DNA from: an uncultured Clostridia bacterium
Lineage (GTDB): Bacteria > Bacillota_A > Clostridia > Christensenellales > Aristaeellaceae
Assembly: GCA_946613955.1 (NCBI GenBank)
Contig: CAMOGC010000066.1
Span: 1-8,436 of the forward strand
Direction of reading: 5' to 3'
DNA: 8,436 nucleotides
Below the pieces are notes generated by a model, which was not told where the DNA came from, ran no database searches, and was given only the letters and a program-made list of their open reading frames with translations. Made by a program: the position numbers and the translations under genes. Positions within the stretch are counted from its first letter, which is position 1; each line of letters begins with the position of its first letter. Below, one piece after another: positions 4,705-8,436 of this stretch.

Positions 4705-7084
4705 AATCATCCTGCTCGACGGCGGCATGGGCACCATGCTGCAGGCCGCCGGTCTGCCTCTGGGCGTGATGCCGGAAAGCTGGAACATCACCCATCCCGA
4801 GGCCGTGACAGCCATTCACCGCCGCTACGCCGCCGCGGGCAGCCGGGTGCTCTATACCAACACCTTCGGCGCCAATCCCCTGAAGGCGCCGGCCTCCGGC
4901 TATGCCTGCGAGGAGCTGATCGCCGCCGGCGTCCGCTGCGCGAAGGCGGCCGCGGAAACGGGCCTGGAGGTGGCGCTGGATGTCGGCCCCCTCGGCCAGC
5001 TGATGGAGCCCCTGGGCCCTCTGTCCTTCGAGGAGGCCTACGAGGCCTTCCGCCGGATGGCCGTGGCCGGGGAGCAGGCCGGCGCCGACCGGATCATCTT
5101 CGAAACCATGAGCGATCTGGGGGAAGTCCGGGCAGCGGTGCTGGCGGCCCGGGAGCATACCCGCCTGCCCATCTGGGTGACCATGACCTTCGAGGCCACC
5201 GGGCGGACTTTCCTGGGCGTCACGGTGCCGGCCATGGCCCTGACCCTCTCCGGTCTGGGCGTTGAGGCGCTGGGCTTTAACTGCTCCCTGGGGCCGAAGG
5301 AGCTCCTGCCCCTGCTCCGGCAGATGCGGGCATGGACGGATCTGCCCCTGATTCTCAAGCCCAACGCCGGCCTGCCGGATCCCGCCACCGGGGAATACCG
5401 GCTCTCTCCGGAGACATTCTCCCGGGAGATGGCGGAAGCGCTGCCTCTGGGCGTCCGGTGGATGGGCGGCTGCTGCGGCACCACCCCGGATTTCATCGCC
5501 GCCCTGAAAGCTTCCCTGCCCCCGTCCCTGCCGGCTCAGGAGGCCCGGCCCCTTCGCCGGGGCATCTGCTCCGCCCGGCGGGTCGCCGAAACCGGCCGCG
5601 TCCGGGTCATCGGAGAGCGGATCAACCCCACCGGCAAAAAGCGCCTGCAGCAGGCCCTGCGGGAAAACGACCTGGATTATATCGTCTCCCTGGCCCTCAG
5701 CCAGGAGGAGGCCGGCGCCGATATCCTGGATATCAATGTCGGTCTTCCCGGGATCGACGAGCGCGCGAAGATGTTCGAGGTCGTCCGGGCCGTCCAGGGG
5801 GCGGTGGATCTCCCGCTTCAGATCGACTCCTCCGATCCCGCGGTCATCGAGGCCGGCCTCCGCGCCGTCCACGGCAAGGCCCTGGTCAACTCCGTCAACG
5901 GGGATCCCGAAACCCTCGAGCGGATCCTCCCCCTGTGCCGGAAATACGGGGCGGCGGTGGTCGGCCTCTGCCTGGACAAAGGCGGCATCCCGCCGACCTG
6001 GGAGGACCGGGTGGCCATCGCCCGCAGGATCGTCGAGGCGGCGGACCGCTGCGGCCTCCCCCGGGAGGATCTGTATCTGGACTGCCTGACGCTGACCGTC
6101 TCGGCTCAGCCGGAGCAGGCCCTGGAAACCCTCCGGGCGGTCTCGGAGGTCAAGCGCCGCTTCGGCGTCCAGACGGTGCTGGGCGTCAGCAACATTTCCT
6201 TCGGCATGCCGCAGCGGGAGAACATTACCGTTTCCTTCCTGACCCAGGCGCTGTTCGCCGGGCTGGACTGCCCCATCGTCAATCCCAACCAGGCCGCTAT
6301 CCGCAAGGCCATCGCCGCCTTCCGGGTCCTCGCCCGGGAGGATCCCGGCTCCGAGGATTACATCGCCCTGTGCGCCGCCCTGCCCGCCGCGCCGGCCTCG
6401 GGCGCTCCGGCGGCCCCCGGCGCCCCCGGCGTCCCCGCGCCCTCTGCCGCGCCCGCGGGGCCCCTGACGCTGCCGGACGCGGTGCTCCGCGGCCAGGGCG
6501 ACGAGGTGGCCCGTCTGACCCGGGAGGCCCTGGAAACCCTGCCCGTCATGGAGATCATCGAAAGCCTGATGATCCCCGCCCTCAACCGGGTCGGCGACGC
6601 CTACGAGCGGCAGGAAATCTTCCTGCCCCAGCTGCTCCGCTCCGCCCAGGCTGCCAGCCGCGGCTTCGATCTGCTGAAGGAAAAGCTGGAGGCCGCCTCC
6701 GGCGGGCGCCTGAGCCGGGGAAAAATCCTCCTGGCCACCGTCCGGGGCGACATCCATGATATCGGAAAGAACATCGTCCGGGCGGTGCTGGAAAACTACG
6801 GCTATACCGTCCTGGATCTTGGCCGGGACGTGCCCGCGGAACAAATCGTGGAAACCGTCCGGCGGGAGGAGGTTCCGCTGGTGGGGCTCTCCGCCCTGAT
6901 GACCACCACCCTGCCCGCTATGGCGGAAACCATCCGCGCCCTGCGGGAAGCCGGGCTGCCCTGCCGGGTCATGGTGGGCGGCGCCGTGCTGACCCCGGAA
7001 TACGCCCGGGACATCGGCGCCGATTTCTACGCCCGGGACGCGAAGCAGGCCGCCGATATCGCGCGCCAGGTTTTCGAGTCCTGA
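4691..7084 (+). CDS. metH: Cobalamin-dependent methionine synthase, three-module form without activation domain
   Basis: MetH transfers the methyl of 5-methyltetrahydrofolate through enzyme-bound cobalamin to homocysteine, giving methionine and tetrahydrofolate in the cytosol. From the GTG at 4691 it has 797 residues; E. coli MetH has about 1,227. Module 1 (about 1-290) is the homocysteine transferase: DGGMGTML near the start, NTFGAN, and zinc ligands Cys198 (NCSLGP) and Cys261-Cys262 (GGCCGTT). Module 2 (about 300-560) is the pterin-binding barrel: VIGERINPTG from 306, DINVG, QIDSSDP and LVNSVNGD. An Ala/Pro-rich linker (about 561-591) leads to the four-helix cap (592-670) and the cobalamin domain, with DIHDIG (687-692) giving the axial ligand His689, then GLSAL and GGAVL. 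All expected catalytic residues are visible. The missing AdoMet module is encoded by the gene just upstream, which overlaps by 14 bases. Family assignment is very safe; use of methyl donors other than methyltetrahydrofolate cannot be excluded from sequence. Confidence 0.95.
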   Translation: MENHEIILLDGGMGTMLQAAGLPLGVMPESWNITHPEAVTAIHRRYAAAGSRVLYTNTFGANPLKAPASGYACEELIAAGVRCAKAAAETGLEVALDVGPLGQLMEPLGPLSFEEAYEAFRRMAVAGEQAGADRIIFETMSDLGEVRAAVLAAREHTRLPIWVTMTFEATGRTFLGVTVPAMALTLSGLGVEALGFNCSLGPKELLPLLRQMRAWTDLPLILKPNAGLPDPATGEYRLSPETFSREMAEALPLGVRWMGGCCGTTPDFIAALKASLPPSLPAQEARPLRRGICSARRVAETGRVRVIGERINPTGKKRLQQALRENDLDYIVSLALSQEEAGADILDINVGLPGIDERAKMFEVVRAVQGAVDLPLQIDSSDPAVIEAGLRAVHGKALVNSVNGDPETLERILPLCRKYGAAVVGLCLDKGGIPPTWEDRVAIARRIVEAADRCGLPREDLYLDCLTLTVSAQPEQALETLRAVSEVKRRFGVQTVLGVSNISFGMPQRENITVSFLTQALFAGLDCPIVNPNQAAIRKAIAAFRVLAREDPGSEDYIALCAALPAAPASGAPAAPGAPGVPAPSAAPAGPLTLPDAVLRGQGDEVARLTREALETLPVMEIIESLMIPALNRVGDAYERQEIFLPQLLRSAQAASRGFDLLKEKLEAASGGRLSRGKILLATVRGDIHDIGKNIVRAVLENYGYTVLDLGRDVPAEQIVETVRREEVPLVGLSALMTTTLPAMAETIRALREAGLPCRVMVGGAVLTPEYARDIGADFYARDAKQAADIARQVFES

Positions 7085-7108
7085 AACGCGGCGGACCCGG
7101 CCGAGCCA

Positions 7109-7137
7109 TGGACTTTCCGGCCGCGAAGTGATAGAAT
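7109..7137 (+). promoter_or_regulatory. Probable extended -10 promoter for the GltD-like oxidoreductase
   Basis: TGGACT (7109-7114) and TAGAAT (7132-7137) are 17 bases apart, and TGA directly before the -10 gives an extended -10 element. Five of six -10 bases match consensus. Transcription would begin near 7144, so the oxidoreductase can be expressed apart from metH. No clear intrinsic terminator follows the metH stop; a CGGCCG pair (7098-7103 and 7118-7123) could pair but lacks a T-run, so read-through is also possible. Confidence 0.6.
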
Positions 7138-7145
7138 CATTCCAT

Positions 7146-7212
7146 CCCTGAGAGGGCGAGTCCCCCCTGCGGGAAAAGAAGAAAAAACAGATCCGGTGGC
7201 CGGCCGCGCCAC
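7146..7212 (+). other. Structured leader with competing short hairpins before the oxidoreductase
   Basis: The predicted leader starts with CCCT-GAG-AGGG (7146-7156). The same GGG (7154-7156) could instead pair with CCC at 7162-7164, and CCC at 7165-7167 can pair with GGG at 7171-7173. A purine-rich stretch follows, then GTGGC-CGGCCGC-GCCAC (7196-7212), which ends four bases before the ribosome binding site. No known riboswitch consensus was recognised. Short GC pairings are common by chance at this base composition. Confidence 0.3.
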
Positions 7213-7227
7213 GGTGAGGAGGAAAAA

Positions 7228-8436
7228 ATGGCTGTACATGTTCTGGAAGAGGCGAACCGCTGTCTGCAGTGCAAAAACCCCCGCTGCCGGGAGGCCGGCT
7301 GCCCGATCCATACCAATATTCCGGAGATGATCCGGCTTTTCCGCCAGCATGACATTCCCGACGCGGCGGAAATGCTCTTTGAGAACAACCCCCTGTCGGT
7401 GGTCTGCTCCCTGGTCTGCAACCACGCCGGCCAGTGCGAGGGCCACTGCGTCCGCGGCATCAAGGGCGAGCCGGTGCATATCTCCAGCATCGAAAACTAC
7501 ATCTCCGATTCCTATTTCGAGCGGCTGCGGCTGAAAATCGCCCCGCCCAACGGCATGAAGGCCGCCGTCATCGGCGCCGGCCCCGCGGGGATTACGATCG
7601 CGATCAAGCTGGCCATGAAGGGCTATAAGGTGACGGTGTTCGAAACCCGGGACAAGATCGGCGGCATCCTCCGCTACGGCATCCCGGAATTCCGCCTGCC
7701 CAAGTCCATTCTCGACCGCTACGCCGTCAAAATGCGGGAGATGGGCATCCTCTTCCGGCCGAATTTCTCCATCGGCGGATCCACCAGCATCCGCGATCTG
7801 ATGGACGACGGGTATAAATCCGTCTTTATCGGCACCGGCGCCTGGCGGCCGAGGAAACTGGGCATCCCCGGGGAAACCTTCGGCAACGTTTTCTACGCCA
7901 TCAATTATCTGAACAATCCGGATGTTTACAGCCTGGGGGACCGGGTGGCGGTCATCGGCGCCGGCAACGCCGCCATGGACGTGGCCCGCACCGCCGTGCG
8001 CCACGGCTCCCGCCATGTCACCGTCCTGGTCCGGGGCGAAAAGGTCGACGCCGCCGCGGAGGAGTTCGAGATGGCGACGGTGGACGGGGTGGACTTCCAG
8101 TATATGAAATCCGCCGTCCGCATCACCGACGACGGCGTCATCCTGGCGGATCTGGAGGAGAAGGACGGAAAGCTGGTGGAAATCCCCGGCTCCGAAAAGC
8201 TCTTCCCGGCCGATTCCATTATGATCTGCATCTCCCAGGTGCCCCAGGACCGGCTGGTCAACCGGGATCGGGAGCTGAAGCTGAATGAGCGGGGCAACCT
8301 GGCCACCGATGAAAATGGGGAAACGACGATGCCCGGCGTCTTCGCCTCGGGCGACGTGGTGACGGGCGCGAAAACCGTCGTCGCCGCCGTCGCCATGGCC
8401 AAACAGATCGCCGAGGACATGGACCGCTATATGCGC
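7228..8436 (+). CDS. Single-chain GltD-like NAD(P)/FAD oxidoreductase with N-terminal Fe-S domain (C-terminus cut by window edge)
   Basis: 403 codons are visible without a stop. The N-terminus carries two Cys clusters, Cys12-15-20-25 (CLQCKNPRC...GCP) and Cys60-64-70-74, the arrangement that holds two [4Fe-4S] centres in the glutamate synthase small subunit, NfnB and dihydropyrimidine dehydrogenase families. Next come the FAD-binding VIGAGPAG block (about 113-120), GGILRYGIPEFRLPK, and the nucleotide-binding VIGAGNAAMDVARTA block (about 242-256). The ASGDVVTGAKTVVAAVAMAK stretch near the end is the second FAD contact, so little is probably missing. Such proteins pass electrons between NAD(P)H, flavin and a partner: glutamate synthase, a ferredoxin-linked partner, or others. 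No large GltB subunit is in view, so the partner is unknown; the single-chain archaeal/clostridial type called homotetrameric GltA is one option. GAGGAGG with 5-base spacing gives a firm start. It lies 143 bases after metH and seems to have its own promoter. Confidence 0.9.
   Translation, partial: MAVHVLEEANRCLQCKNPRCREAGCPIHTNIPEMIRLFRQHDIPDAAEMLFENNPLSVVCSLVCNHAGQCEGHCVRGIKGEPVHISSIENYISDSYFERLRLKIAPPNGMKAAVIGAGPAGITIAIKLAMKGYKVTVFETRDKIGGILRYGIPEFRLPKSILDRYAVKMREMGILFRPNFSIGGSTSIRDLMDDGYKSVFIGTGAWRPRKLGIPGETFGNVFYAINYLNNPDVYSLGDRVAVIGAGNAAMDVARTAVRHGSRHVTVLVRGEKVDAAAEEFEMATVDGVDFQYMKSAVRITDDGVILADLEEKDGKLVEIPGSEKLFPADSIMICISQVPQDRLVNRDRELKLNERGNLATDENGETTMPGVFASGDVVTGAKTVVAAVAMAKQIAEDMDRYMR

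Noticed and set aside
4424..6844. 806-residue open frame on the minus strand opposite metH
   Set aside because: The translation is Gly/Asp/Gln/Arg-rich without family motifs, while the plus strand encodes a complete MetH with all catalytic residues. It is a GC-driven antisense shadow.
7098..7123. CGGCCG pair after metH as a terminator
   Set aside because: The stem has 6 bp with a 14-base loop and no T-run, and it overlaps the predicted -35 region of the next gene.
7027..8016. 329-residue minus-strand open frame
   Set aside because: It is antisense to the GltD-like gene, which has intact Fe-S, FAD and NAD(P) motifs.

Overview
The window is GC-rich (about 60% or more by eye) with strong AGGAGG-type ribosome binding sites and near-consensus sigma-70/A promoters. 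It encodes a short cobalamin-dependent methionine synthase whose reactivation domain is a separate protein, and a lipoprotein related to CapA. This combination suggests a GC-rich Bacillota, probably an anaerobic Clostridia member. That placement is inference; no rRNA or marker gene is present.

Layout. Two transcription units diverge from an intergenic region at about 3568-3999. Leftward from an extended -10 promoter (3675-3703) run three cell-envelope genes: a secreted protein with a plausible Cys-His-Asp arrangement (2704-3567), a CapA-family lipoprotein (1281-2642) and a lysophospholipid-acyltransferase-like protein fused to a multi-pass membrane domain (1-1275, cut by the window edge). Gaps of 61 and 5 bases point to one operon. 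Rightward from a second extended -10 promoter (3895-3923) run a stand-alone methionine synthase activation protein (4000-4704) and metH (4691-7084), which overlap by 14 bases. After a 143-base gap with its own promoter and a structured leader lies a single-chain, iron-sulfur, GltD-like NAD(P)/FAD oxidoreductase (7228 to the right edge, also cut).

How the genes work together. The activation protein and MetH together make a split version of the four-module enzyme: MetH carries the homocysteine, folate and cobalamin modules, and the upstream protein carries the AdoMet-dependent reactivation module. The GltD-like protein is an electron-transfer flavoprotein by family, but a link to MetH reactivation is only a hypothesis. 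The leftward operon looks like a surface or envelope module of unknown purpose; its secreted Cys protein is the least characterised gene here.

No tRNA, rRNA, CRISPR array, insertion sequence or recognisable riboswitch was seen. Many long open frames opposite the real genes are GC-driven shadows.
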